From assembly GCA_025499705.1 (NCBI GenBank), contig JAFMVE010000038.1, forward strand, positions 1 to 57,744: 57,744 nucleotides of DNA, read 5' to 3'. A model generated the notes under the pieces. That model was not told the origin of the DNA. It worked only from the letters and a program-made list of their open reading frames with translations, and did not search any database. Made by a program: the position numbers and the translations under genes. Shown piece after piece: positions 17,790 to 26,549 of this stretch. Source of the DNA: Carboxylicivirga caseinilyticus. GTDB lineage: Bacteria; Bacteroidota; Bacteroidia; Bacteroidales; Marinilabiliaceae. Within the stretch, counting starts at the first letter, position 1. Every line of letters starts with the position of its first letter.

Positions 17790-18566
17790 ATGAAACGATA
17801 TTTTGTAATTACAAAAACCTCAGTTGGCAACAAACACATCAACGAACAGGACTTGCTCCCAGCTTCCTGTAAACTGATTACAGGCATTGCAATAAACGCC
17901 CTGGTTAAAAAGGAATCAGAATTGGAAGATGTAACTCAGGATTTAGCTTTCCCCCAAGCTTTAATATCCGATTTGTTACTGACCGATGGCATTACCAACC
18001 TGTTCTACTCATACCTACGCACAAGGGCAAGCGAAGCCGAAAGTAAAGACTTTTTTGAAAGTGATATTCTTCCGGCAATCGTTGATATTTTGAGCAATAA
18101 CATCAAATTTACTTGCCTTGATGCCGACCAGCAAAACAACCTGAACAACAGCATTGCAGAGCTTTTCAATACACAGTTTGCCGATTATCTCTACAACGAA
18201 GTGGGTTTGTTTGAAAAAGGTCAAACCATAACAAGCCTTGAATTTGCCGACTTGATAGCACAGGAAACATTAACCTTTGCCTATCTGCATAAATCCGATG
18301 TTTTTCTTCGCCCTGTTCAGGCTTACAAACAGCCTGAACCTTATGAATGTGGCAACATCAGCCTATTGGTTAATGGCAACAGTTTTCTATTGCGTGACTA
18401 CATGCTTACTGCAAACCGAAAGGTCAAGCATTTAAGCAAAGAGGTTATCCCTTTCCACGAGCCTTTTGAGGTAAACAGCAATATCCATACGGTTTTTAAG
18501 AGCAATAAAAACAGCGGAGACAATACGCTAACCATTAGAATCTACATTGAATATGAACACGAGTGA
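17790..18566 (+). CDS. Hypothetical late protein with beta C-terminus
   Basis: A 258-residue protein. The N-terminal 160 residues are helical (SELEDVTQDLAF, NNIKFTCLDADQQNNLNNSI) and the C-terminal 90 are beta-rich (GNISLLVNGNSFLLRDYMLT, NTLTIRIYIEYEHE). It overlaps the next gene by 20 nt and follows the small beta protein by 18 nt, so the three are co-translated. With the preceding two proteins it could form a multi-protein capsid shell. No family recognised. Confidence 0.55.
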   Translation: MKRYFVITKTSVGNKHINEQDLLPASCKLITGIAINALVKKESELEDVTQDLAFPQALISDLLLTDGITNLFYSYLRTRASEAESKDFFESDILPAIVDILSNNIKFTCLDADQQNNLNNSIAELFNTQFADYLYNEVGLFEKGQTITSLEFADLIAQETLTFAYLHKSDVFLRPVQAYKQPEPYECGNISLLVNGNSFLLRDYMLTANRKVKHLSKEVIPFHEPFEVNSNIHTVFKSNKNSGDNTLTIRIYIEYEHE

Positions 18567-18903
18567 GTTATTACATACCATCGCAAAAGACCGTGTTTCA
18601 GGGATGCGAACCATTGACAGCTACCAATTAAAACCAACGGTGATAATGGTAACAGGTGCGGATATTTCGCTGGACCTGAAAAACGACATGTGGATTCTGA
18701 ACACCAAAGGTCTGCCAAGCTCTATTGATGAAATGGAACTCATTAGCAGCGATAACGTGTTTACCGCTACACCCGAAGAATACGACTTTATGGATGAGTA
18801 CCGCTACCAGGTATTCACCGATTACATAGACATCAAAACCCAAGCGGAAAGCTTTAAGCCTTACCGATTGGAGTTTGTAAAGATTATTCCCCACCGAAAT
18901 TAA
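18547..18903 (+). CDS. Hypothetical late protein
   Basis: A 118-residue protein whose start overlaps the previous gene; ATG 18547 or 18553 are both possible. It is mixed alpha/beta with strands around VIMVTGADISLDL and a terminal YRLEFVKIIPHRN strand. No domain recognised. The tight packing (stop 7 nt before the next start) places it in the virion operon. Confidence 0.55.
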   Translation: MNMNTSELLHTIAKDRVSGMRTIDSYQLKPTVIMVTGADISLDLKNDMWILNTKGLPSSIDEMELISSDNVFTATPEEYDFMDEYRYQVFTDYIDIKTQAESFKPYRLEFVKIIPHRN

Positions 18904-18910
18904 TACGACT

Positions 18911-20032
18911 ATGTTGGATTACAGAGAGCAAATACAAAGCATATACGAGTTTATAAAGCGTTCGGAGGACGAACAAAAGTACCCTTACGCTTACGAAATA
19001 TACCTGGTTACCGCAGCACAGGAAACGGCACTCACATCAAGAACCTCCGGAACGGATAAGTTTAATCGAGACATTGAAAGTGCCATTGAAAAAGCAAAGC
19101 AGTCTCACGGTTCACTCAGGGTTGATGTGTTTGGAGGCAAAAGCCCAAATGCCAGAAGCCTGAACAGCTATACAGTGAATATCAGCAAGCTTTTGAACCC
19201 ACCCAAAGAACCCATTGAGAGAGCGGAAATACAAACCATCATCCAGGAGGAAATGAAACAGAGCCAAATCCAAAACAACACCAATGGATTGGGTGAACTG
19301 GATTCCTTGTTAGGATTATTTTCAGGAGATAACCCTGCCGTAAAATCCAAGCTTGACGGTCTGTTCGGTGTGTTCAATGCCTTATCGGGCAACAACAAAG
19401 AGGTTGAGCGAATCAGCTACCAAAAGCAGTTGGATGATTTTAAGTTCGAGACACGCTACAATACTTTGGAAGAAAAGTATGAGCGTTTACGCAACGAAAA
19501 TGCAGAGCTACGTGCCGAAAAAGACCGCTACCAAAGCGAAAACAGGGAACTAAAAACCGATAAGACAGACCTTGAAAGCCGTCTTGCCGGGTATGCTCCC
19601 AATGAAGTAATGAAACGAGTTGCCACAGGTGCATTGGTGGGTATCGGTTCACGCTTACTTACCAACAGCCCGAAAACAGCAGAGCTATTGGGATTATCAG
19701 CAGAAGAACTCAAAGGAGCTTTGGGGATGCTTGATGATACCGAAGAAGAATCGGCACAACTCCCTGAAACCAATGTTGAGATTACCGACATAGGTACAGC
19801 TAATACTCCCGAAGACCGCAAGAAAGCTGAAATTATTAAAAAGCTATCCGATGCCCTTATGACATGGGAACTACAAGACGTAGCCAAGATTGCAAACATC
19901 GTTGGCTTATGCCTTGACAAAGCGGAGCTGATTAATAAAACCCTCCTGTTCCTGAACCAAGCCGTGAATGGCATATCAGAGCCGGAACCAGGAAATGCAG
20001 AGTTTGAAAACGAAGATTTAGATAACGATTAA
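18911..20032 (+). CDS. Coiled-coil late protein
   Basis: A 373-residue protein. The N-terminal 100 residues form a small alpha/beta domain (YPYAYEIYLVTAAQETA; SLRVDVFGGKSP). A NNTNGLGELDSLLGLFSG segment follows. Residues about 165-225 make a long coiled coil (LEEKYERLRNENAELRAEKD, then ENRELKTDK). A Gly/Ala-rich hydrophobic turn (VATGALVGIGSRLL) and an acidic tail follow. It could be a scaffold or spike-base protein. No tape-measure features (length, repeated hydrophobic helices) are seen. Confidence 0.6.
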   Translation: MLDYREQIQSIYEFIKRSEDEQKYPYAYEIYLVTAAQETALTSRTSGTDKFNRDIESAIEKAKQSHGSLRVDVFGGKSPNARSLNSYTVNISKLLNPPKEPIERAEIQTIIQEEMKQSQIQNNTNGLGELDSLLGLFSGDNPAVKSKLDGLFGVFNALSGNNKEVERISYQKQLDDFKFETRYNTLEEKYERLRNENAELRAEKDRYQSENRELKTDKTDLESRLAGYAPNEVMKRVATGALVGIGSRLLTNSPKTAELLGLSAEELKGALGMLDDTEEESAQLPETNVEITDIGTANTPEDRKKAEIIKKLSDALMTWELQDVAKIANIVGLCLDKAELINKTLLFLNQAVNGISEPEPGNAEFENEDLDND

Positions 20033-20043
20033 TACATACGATT

Positions 20044-20220
20044 ATGAGAAAGTTTAAAGTAGGAATCACCATTGAAGCTGACAGTACCGAAGTAGTTCAG
20101 CAAGTAGGAAACCTTTTGCAAAATGCAGTCAACAAGGTTGAGCAACAGGACATGATTAAGCTTCTGACCAAGGTTGCCAAGAACCCAAAGATTGTGAAGA
20201 CCGCATTACGATACATCTAA
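20044..20220 (+). CDS. 58-residue late protein
   Basis: ATG 20044 opens a 58-residue frame (MRKFKVGITIEADSTEVVQQ start, ending ALRYI) that fills the gap between two genes. One strand is followed by amphipathic helices. It sits 11 nt after the previous stop and 12 nt before the next start with the same codon style, so I regard it as real although very short. No family recognised. Confidence 0.6.
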   Translation: MRKFKVGITIEADSTEVVQQVGNLLQNAVNKVEQQDMIKLLTKVAKNPKIVKTALRYI

Positions 20221-20232
20221 AACAATTATACC

Positions 20233-20709
20233 GTGCAATTAGATAAAGCAAATAAAGCAGCATTAATTACAACAGGAATCAAATTTGGTGTCCCGGTTGT
20301 AGTAGCCGGAATTGGATTCTTCGCTATCCGAAAAATTATCAAAGGGAAAAAGAATACAGATGGAACATCATCCCGGATAGCTCCATCCATAAAAGATACA
20401 GTCATTGAAAAGGCTAATCTTACTATCTCCACTTCTGATGCAGCTTTGTTTGCAAATACCTTGTATGGTGCAATGTTAGACTTTGGAACGGACGAGAAAA
20501 CCATCTTCAGTACTATGGATAAAATCAACAGTAAGGACGATATGCTACTTGTGATTAAAGCATTTGGAATGAAGCAATACTTATGGGGCGGTCGTGCAGC
20601 ATTCCTTGGTCAGGACTATAACCTTATTGGATGGCTAAGAGCTGAACTAAGCGAAAGTGAAATTTCAAAAATCAAACCCAAGTTCGATAGTTGGGGAATC
20701 CCTCTCTAA
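20233..20709 (+). CDS. Membrane-anchored annexin-like protein
   Basis: 158 residues from a GTG start (20233). Residues about 10-32 form one membrane helix (TGIKFGVPVVVAGIGFFAIR), followed by KKGK-type basic residues. The C-terminal 90 residues show the annexin-like repeat pattern: FGTDEKTIFSTMDKINSKDDMLLVIKAFG, then LGQDYNLIGWLRAELSESEIS (the G-T-D-E turn and five-helix spacing). Annexin-like repeats bind membranes in eukaryotes. Here the domain could tie a virion to a membrane. The family match is by pattern only. Confidence 0.55.
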   Translation: MQLDKANKAALITTGIKFGVPVVVAGIGFFAIRKIIKGKKNTDGTSSRIAPSIKDTVIEKANLTISTSDAALFANTLYGAMLDFGTDEKTIFSTMDKINSKDDMLLVIKAFGMKQYLWGGRAAFLGQDYNLIGWLRAELSESEISKIKPKFDSWGIPL

Positions 20710-20726
20710 ACTCTAACAATAAAGCT

Positions 20727-21332
20727 ATGGACAAGAAGAAAAAGATATTATTTATTTCGGGAGGGGTGTTAACCACAGGGGCAATAGTAACCACAATTGT
20801 AATGATTCGCAGACGAAACAAACGCAAGCGTGGGCTATTGCCTCCTCGTGGTTCAAACGTTTTGACAACCAACAATAACGAACTGCCCTCAAACTTTCAG
20901 AATTGGAACGGTGGTAATACCTACCTCTCAAATGCACCCAGGGGCATACGCAACAACAATCCGGGAAACCTGATTTTCACCAACATCAAATGGAATGGTA
21001 AACTGCCCAAAGAGCAAAATAAGGACAGACGTTTTGAAATGTTTATTGCTCCGGTTTATGGTGTTCGTGCCATGATAAAAGACCTCAAGCACGACATTGA
21101 AAAGGGCAAGAATACAGTGCCGTTATTGGTTGAAGAATATGCCCCCCGATTTGAAAACAATACAGACCATTACATCCAGACGGTTTGCAAGGATTTAAAG
21201 GTCAGCAAGAGCGCAAAGCTCCTGCCTACAAAAAATACACTCCGCTTATTGGTGCTTTCAATGACAACGGTTGAGACAGGTGGTAATTACGTCTCGAACC
21301 AATTGTTTGAGCAAGCCTACGCAATAATTTAG
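20727..21332 (+). CDS. Membrane-anchored virion muralytic protein (P5-like)
   Basis: 201 residues from ATG 20727. An N-terminal TM helix (about 5-24, ILFISGGVLTTGAIVTTIVM) is followed by RRRNKRKR, so the bulk faces the side opposite the anchor's start. The C-terminal domain has RGIRNNNPGNLIF..IKWNGKLP, FEMFIAPVYGVRAMIKDL, YAPRFENNTDHYIQTV and a TTVETGGNYVS segment. This is the lysozyme/transglycosylase-like family often labelled structural protein P5 in tailless phages. It should cut peptidoglycan during entry. It supports a membrane-containing or tailless virion. Confidence 0.7.
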   Translation: MDKKKKILFISGGVLTTGAIVTTIVMIRRRNKRKRGLLPPRGSNVLTTNNNELPSNFQNWNGGNTYLSNAPRGIRNNNPGNLIFTNIKWNGKLPKEQNKDRRFEMFIAPVYGVRAMIKDLKHDIEKGKNTVPLLVEEYAPRFENNTDHYIQTVCKDLKVSKSAKLLPTKNTLRLLVLSMTTVETGGNYVSNQLFEQAYAII

Positions 21333-21351
21333 CAATTAAAAGACTTTAGAT

Positions 21352-23853
21352 ATGGGAACGATAAAGATGTTTAGGGGAACAACCCCACCGTTATTGAAAA
21401 AAGGCGAATGGGCTTCGGATGGCCAGTACGCTTATTTGGGTATGGAACATGAACAATACAAAGTGTTTCAGGGCGTGTTTGATATGAGTAAAGACCAGCA
21501 GATAACAGGTTTTGAATACGATGTTGAACGCAAAGCGATTATTATTCCTTCGGGAACTCCTTTTTCAAAGCTTCAAAGGCTGTTTGATTCCCTGCCTAAA
21601 GCATTGAAGTATCATACCAACAAAAGTGCAAGTATCAGCATCATGTTCGAGGATGGTACTTACATCAACGATTTGGGAACGTTCCTGGTCCTTCGTGATT
21701 TCTCCTACCAAATTAACATCTGCTCATTGAGCAATAAGGTGGATGGCGTAGTTGGAACATACGTGAAGCCTGTGATTTTCCAAAGTGATAAGGCTATTGA
21801 AATTTACAATAGTGCTATCAATTTTGCAGACATACGCTTTGAATATACTGATGCCGGAAGCGGTGCAATAGCTTTCCTGAACAGTACCACCAACATTGAC
21901 GATTGTTGTTTCGAGGCAAAGGTCAATCAGTCCTGTGTATTCGATAGAGGCTACAACAAGATTGTATTTTCTGACACCTACTTCAAAATGAACAGGGATA
22001 TTCAGGACACGATACTTGACAGGGCTTCGGTTGGTTCATTCATCAATATTGCACGTTCAAAATCCGCTCCGGAATACAGACCAAAAACCATTGTTCAGCA
22101 AATTAGTGGTGGTTTGATTATCGCCGGGAATGTTGAAGACTTGCTCATATCAGAGAAAAGCCCTGTGTATATGCCCAATGGTGGTATCGAGGTGCATGGC
22201 GGTTTTGTGACTGACCCTGACGGTAATATCAATATTGCCATTCCGACAAAGCTTTCGCAGTTGGAAAATGATATGAACCTGACTTCCAATTTTCAGGAAC
22301 TGCAAAATAAACCTACGACCATTAGTGCAGAACAGGCAACGGCAATTGAGAACAACAACAAAAAGAGCAGCTACCCACAAGCAGATGCAGAAAAGCTTGC
22401 AGGGATTGAGGAAGGTGCTACTGCCGGAGCTGATTGGAATACCAATATTCAAAACAAGCCTACTACTATTTCGGTAGAACAATCGGCAGCAATCGAAGCG
22501 AATACACAAAAACGTTCTTATCCCGAAGCCGATGAAAACAAGTTGACAGGGATTGAAGAAAACGCTACTGTTGGAGCTGACTGGGACACGAATGTGCAAA
22601 ACAAACCTGTTACCATCTCTCCACAACAAGCAGCCGATATTGAAGCCAATAACGCAAAGCGTAGTTATCCCCAAGCTGATGAAGACAAACTTTCAGGCAT
22701 TGAGGAAAATGCAACTGTTGGAGCAGATTGGAATACAAATATCGCTAACAAACCTACTACAATTTCAGAGGAACAGGCGACCGCAATTGAAGCGAATACA
22801 GCTAAACGTTCTTACCCCGAAGCTGACGAAACCAAGCTTGGAGGAATTGAAGAAGGTGCGACTGTTGGAGCGGATTGGGAAAGCAATATCCAAAACAAAC
22901 CTGTTACCATTTCGGCAGAACAGGCAGCAGCCATTGAAACCAATGCCCAAAAACGAAGCTATCCACAAGCTGACCAGGACAAACTTTCGGGAATTGAAGA
23001 AAACGCCACAGCCGGGGCTGATTGGAATACAAATATTGCCAATAAGCCTGCTACCATAACAGAAGAACAAGCTACCGCCATTGACGCGAACACAGCAAAA
23101 CGTTCTTATCCCGAAGCAGATGAAACTAAACTTGGAGGAATTGAAGAAGGTGCGACTATTGGAGCTGATTGGGAAACCAATATTCAAAATAAACCTGTTA
23201 CCATTTCGGCAGAACAGGCAGCAGCCATTGAAACCAATGCCCAAAAACGAAGCTACCCACAAGCTGACCAGGACAAACTTTCGGGTATTGAAGAAAATGC
23301 CACAGCCGGAGCGGATTGGGAAACGAATATCGCCAATAAACCTACTACAATAACAGAGGAACAAGCTACCGCAATAGAAGCAAATACAGCAAAACGAACT
23401 TATCCCGAAGCGGATGAAACAAAGCTTGGAGGAATAGAAGAAGGTGCTACTGTTGGAGCTGATTGGGAAACCAATATTCAGAATAAACCGACAACCATTT
23501 CGGCAGAACAGGCAGCAGCCATTGAAGCCAATAATGCTAAACGTTCATACCCCGAAGCGGATGAAACTAAACTTGGTGGTATTGAAGAAAATGCCACCGT
23601 TGGAGCTGATTGGGATGTCAATTTGCAGAACATTCCTGATTTCCTGAAAAAGTTCTTACAGGTGTATGCTGATTCCGGCATTTTCTCAGGTGAAGATTGG
23701 GAAGCAAAGCTGGCTGAGATACTGAACTTCCAAATCAACTTCATGAAAAACTTCGTGGATGCCGATGTGGATAGCCTATCGGTAGATGTTGCAGGAAACA
23801 ATCTGAAGCTCACTTTCAAAGACGAAACCGACAAAACCATTACACTACAATAA
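21352..23853 (+). CDS. Spike/fibre protein with nine 49-residue repeats
   Basis: An 833-residue protein. Residues 1-315 are beta-rich (start IKMFRGTTPPLLKKGEWASD; DYQ-type beta-helix features; PNGGIEVHGGFVTDPDGN). Residues about 318-758 are nine tandem copies of a 49-residue unit of the type NKPTTIS-EQ-AAIE-N--KRSYP-AD--KL-GIEE-AT-GADW-TNI, known from Bacteroidota phage fibres. The C-terminal 75 residues are an amphipathic region ending in beta strands (LKLTFKDETDKTITLQ). It probably forms the trimeric receptor-binding fibre. It follows the muralytic protein by 19 nt. Confidence 0.85.
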   Translation: MGTIKMFRGTTPPLLKKGEWASDGQYAYLGMEHEQYKVFQGVFDMSKDQQITGFEYDVERKAIIIPSGTPFSKLQRLFDSLPKALKYHTNKSASISIMFEDGTYINDLGTFLVLRDFSYQINICSLSNKVDGVVGTYVKPVIFQSDKAIEIYNSAINFADIRFEYTDAGSGAIAFLNSTTNIDDCCFEAKVNQSCVFDRGYNKIVFSDTYFKMNRDIQDTILDRASVGSFINIARSKSAPEYRPKTIVQQISGGLIIAGNVEDLLISEKSPVYMPNGGIEVHGGFVTDPDGNINIAIPTKLSQLENDMNLTSNFQELQNKPTTISAEQATAIENNNKKSSYPQADAEKLAGIEEGATAGADWNTNIQNKPTTISVEQSAAIEANTQKRSYPEADENKLTGIEENATVGADWDTNVQNKPVTISPQQAADIEANNAKRSYPQADEDKLSGIEENATVGADWNTNIANKPTTISEEQATAIEANTAKRSYPEADETKLGGIEEGATVGADWESNIQNKPVTISAEQAAAIETNAQKRSYPQADQDKLSGIEENATAGADWNTNIANKPATITEEQATAIDANTAKRSYPEADETKLGGIEEGATIGADWETNIQNKPVTISAEQAAAIETNAQKRSYPQADQDKLSGIEENATAGADWETNIANKPTTITEEQATAIEANTAKRTYPEADETKLGGIEEGATVGADWETNIQNKPTTISAEQAAAIEANNAKRSYPEADETKLGGIEENATVGADWDVNLQNIPDFLKKFLQVYADSGIFSGEDWEAKLAEILNFQINFMKNFVDADVDSLSVDVAGNNLKLTFKDETDKTITLQ
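22303..23625 (+). repeat. Nine tandem 147-bp repeats in the spike gene
   Basis: Nine in-frame units of 147 bp run from 22303 to 23625. Units 5 and 7 are nearly identical at nucleotide level, and units 4, 6 and 8 resemble each other, showing a 294-bp higher-order period. Several antisense or out-of-frame ORFs here are artefacts of the repeat. Confidence 0.9.
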
Positions 23854-23855
23854 TT

Positions 23856-24356
23856 ATGAAAGCATTAGTAATAGCAAGCCTTTTCACGGCATTTATAGCG
23901 TTGGTAGTTTATCTTACTTCCATCATAGCGGTTCATGGCATCCGCAAATCAATTTCCGATAGCAATTACTTTTTACGCAAACCTTACAAGCTTGTATTTG
24001 AGATAGTGATGTGGGTTTGTGGACTGGCCATCATCATTACAGGTCTGTTTATTAAAGAATCTGCCGATTGGTGGGTTATCGGAGGTGGTATCGGAATCTT
24101 TTTAGTCGGTGTGTTTTCCGACTTTAAGCGAAACCTGTTTATTCGCATTGCTCACTATGTATCGGCAATTGGTGGTTTTGCGCTCCTTGGATTAAGCTAT
24201 TATTTCAGCTTCGGTAATATCGAATACACCATCATCATAGCTATTTCGGCTTTGATTGCAACAGGCTTTGCCGATAAACGAATCTGGTGTTTGGAGTTGA
24301 CAATGGCAGCAGAGATATTCATTGGTCTTTTCTATTTGGCTCACACAATCATGTAG
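23856..24356 (+). CDS. Polytopic membrane protein after the spike
   Basis: A 166-residue protein with about five hydrophobic helices (5-27, 47-66, 72-90, 100-118, 125-160). It begins 2 nt after the spike stop. No family recognised. It may be a membrane component of the virion or a superinfection or assembly factor. There is no charge or dual-start pattern typical of a holin. Confidence 0.6.
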   Translation: MKALVIASLFTAFIALVVYLTSIIAVHGIRKSISDSNYFLRKPYKLVFEIVMWVCGLAIIITGLFIKESADWWVIGGGIGIFLVGVFSDFKRNLFIRIAHYVSAIGGFALLGLSYYFSFGNIEYTIIIAISALIATGFADKRIWCLELTMAAEIFIGLFYLAHTIM

Positions 24357-24369
24357 TTCTTGTTTGTTC

Positions 24370-25803
24370 ATGGATAAAAAGGGCTACATATCAAGGATTC
24401 GTGAGGATTTAAAAGGCGGACGTAAGCACTCTAAAACCACTATTGAAAGCATTGCCAAAAGCTTCGGTATTGCCAATAAAAACTTGGTGAAAGAATTTAC
24501 CGAACTGGCAATAATCCTTAATGCAAGAGAGATAGCACACGACAGTTCGCTGACCACTTATGAAAAATACCTTGATATTGTAGCCCTGTATCAATCTCAG
24601 GTCAACCTATCCATGCGAACAAGCATGAGCGTATTGATGCAGCAATATTCCACTCCAGCACCCATTTCGTTCCTTGCATCGAGTTATATTTTAAAATCAG
24701 GTAGCTTATCAGGCTACAAAGCTTTTAAGAATATCGTTAAAGGTGGAACTAAAGGTAAAATTGTCGGGAACGCTCACCTTACCAATGATAAAAACGATTT
24801 CCCAAAGTATTTAGAGCCATCGGCAGGGAACGGACTTTTAACCATTGCTTTGCCTTATCACTATACCCATGTTAACGAGCTAGACGATGTTAGACTTGCT
24901 AACCTGAAAGAACAACCTTTTGCAAAGGTCAGCTCTTGGGATGCGTTAAAACCTCCGGCAGCTTATGACAGAACTTTTGATGGTATAGTTACGAATCCAC
25001 CTTTCGGTTCACTTTCTCAACCTGAACTTTTCGGAAAGTTTAAAATCAAGCGATTGGAACATGCAATGGCATTAAACGCTTTGCGTTGCATGAAGGATGA
25101 CGGTAAGGCAGCTATCATCATTGGCGGTCATACCACTTGGGACGAACATGGTCGGGTTACGGCAGGAACTAACCGTATTTTCCTGAATTACCTCTACCAC
25201 TTTTACAACGTTGAAGATATTATCCCGATTAACGGTAAAAAGCTTTACTCCAGACAAGGAACTTCAATCAATACCCGATTGATTTTGATTGATGGAGCAA
25301 AAGCAGTTCCCGATGGAGCAGCTCCGCTTAAAAATATATTACACAGCACCGTTGTCAATACCCATGAAGAACTTTGGGACAGGGTTGGTTTAGGAAATAG
25401 TAGAAGCCCAAAGCCACAAACCAAAGATGTGAAGGTCATTAAACTTCGTGCTAAAGCCATCCTGATAAAGCAGAAACAACTTCCGTCAATGAATACCCAA
25501 AAGAGTTTTGAAATAATCCATAATGAAATTGTGGACTATTTAAAGAATATCAAAGGCGCGTATCAAATAGAAGATGTGTTTGAGAGTCCCAATAAATACG
25601 GTGATGTTGTTTCTCATTTCTCAGCAAGATACGAACAGAAAGACAGGTGGAATTATAGGAAAGCTCAATTTGTTATTACCTGGAATCAGTTAAGACTTTT
25701 CATCCCTGATTTTGGTTACAGAACACTTCCCGATACTGACATTAAAAACCTTTTGCCACTTCTGAAAGAAGGTTTTCCACTACTTTTTAATTCCCCTGCT
25801 TAA
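24370..25803 (+). CDS. Tagged N6-adenine-type DNA methyltransferase
   Basis: 477 residues from ATG 24370 (an earlier in-frame ATG at 24322 lies in the previous gene). Helical N-terminus, then a Rossmann methyltransferase domain with motif I LEPSAGNGLL (148-156), motif IV NPPF (209-212) and a target region. Residues 358-371 are the 14-residue tag KLRAKAILIKQKQL, followed by a separate C-terminal domain of about 105 residues. It should methylate adenine in DNA, probably to protect the element genome. First of four consecutive tagged proteins. The tag is internal here, between two domains. Confidence 0.8.
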   Translation: MDKKGYISRIREDLKGGRKHSKTTIESIAKSFGIANKNLVKEFTELAIILNAREIAHDSSLTTYEKYLDIVALYQSQVNLSMRTSMSVLMQQYSTPAPISFLASSYILKSGSLSGYKAFKNIVKGGTKGKIVGNAHLTNDKNDFPKYLEPSAGNGLLTIALPYHYTHVNELDDVRLANLKEQPFAKVSSWDALKPPAAYDRTFDGIVTNPPFGSLSQPELFGKFKIKRLEHAMALNALRCMKDDGKAAIIIGGHTTWDEHGRVTAGTNRIFLNYLYHFYNVEDIIPINGKKLYSRQGTSINTRLILIDGAKAVPDGAAPLKNILHSTVVNTHEELWDRVGLGNSRSPKPQTKDVKVIKLRAKAILIKQKQLPSMNTQKSFEIIHNEIVDYLKNIKGAYQIEDVFESPNKYGDVVSHFSARYEQKDRWNYRKAQFVITWNQLRLFIPDFGYRTLPDTDIKNLLPLLKEGFPLLFNSPA

Positions 25804-25804
25804 T

Positions 25805-26548
25805 ATGAAAAGTGGTGTAAGCTCCATATTAAAACTTAAAGCAAAAGCCATAGTCATTAGGCAAAAGCAGTTATTCTTGGGAGGTATTCCTACGATTGAA
25901 CCGCAGCGCATTTTGGTAGCTTGTGAAGAAAGCCAGACAGTTACAATGGCACTTCGCAGTCAGGGGCATGAAGCTTATAGCTGTGACATTCTTCCAACCA
26001 CAGGCAAACATCCCGAATGGCACATCCAGGGTGATGTGTTGAACCAATTGGATAAAGGTTGGGATATGATGATTGCTTTTCCACCTTGCACTTACCTGAC
26101 AGTATCGGGCAATGCGTGGATGCACGACCCGGAACGACAAAAGGAACGTAAGAAAGCATTGGCTTTTATCCGCAAATTGATGAAAGCTCCCATTGATAAA
26201 ATTGCCATTGAAAATCCTATTGGTGTTATCAGTACCGCCATCCGCAAGCCTGACCAAATCATTCAGCCGTACTACTTTGGCGACAATGCAAAGAAATCAA
26301 CTTGCTTGTGGTTAAAGAATTTACCGCTTTTAGAACCAACCGATATGCTTGATGAAGACCAATTGGAATACAAACATTGGTACGACAAAAAGAAAAAGCG
26401 TTGGAGACGACAACCGCTTTGGTACTACAAAGCAAGGGATTTAAGCGATGAAGAAAGACGCAGGGTTCGCAGTAAGACATTTCAGGGGATTGCCGAGGCA
26501 ATGGCAGACCAGTGGACAACAAAGAATAATTATTCAATAGCAGTATAG
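25805..26548 (+). CDS. Tagged cytosine-type phage DNA methyltransferase
   Basis: A 247-residue protein. The tag KLKAKAIVIRQKQL occupies residues 10-23, then the catalytic domain: ILVACEESQTVTMALRSQGH (SAM-binding), HIQGDVLNQL, WDMMIAFPPCTYL with PPC near residue 93, IENPIGV (about 136) and a YYFGDNAKKSTCLWLKNLP motif. This is the Dcm-like family frequent in phages. The PPC and ENP motifs are the C5-methyltransferase hallmarks. It starts 2 nt after the preceding stop. The tag is N-terminal, so its position varies between proteins. Confidence 0.75.
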   Translation: MKSGVSSILKLKAKAIVIRQKQLFLGGIPTIEPQRILVACEESQTVTMALRSQGHEAYSCDILPTTGKHPEWHIQGDVLNQLDKGWDMMIAFPPCTYLTVSGNAWMHDPERQKERKKALAFIRKLMKAPIDKIAIENPIGVISTAIRKPDQIIQPYYFGDNAKKSTCLWLKNLPLLEPTDMLDEDQLEYKHWYDKKKKRWRRQPLWYYKARDLSDEERRRVRSKTFQGIAEAMADQWTTKNNYSIAV

Positions 26549-26549
26549 T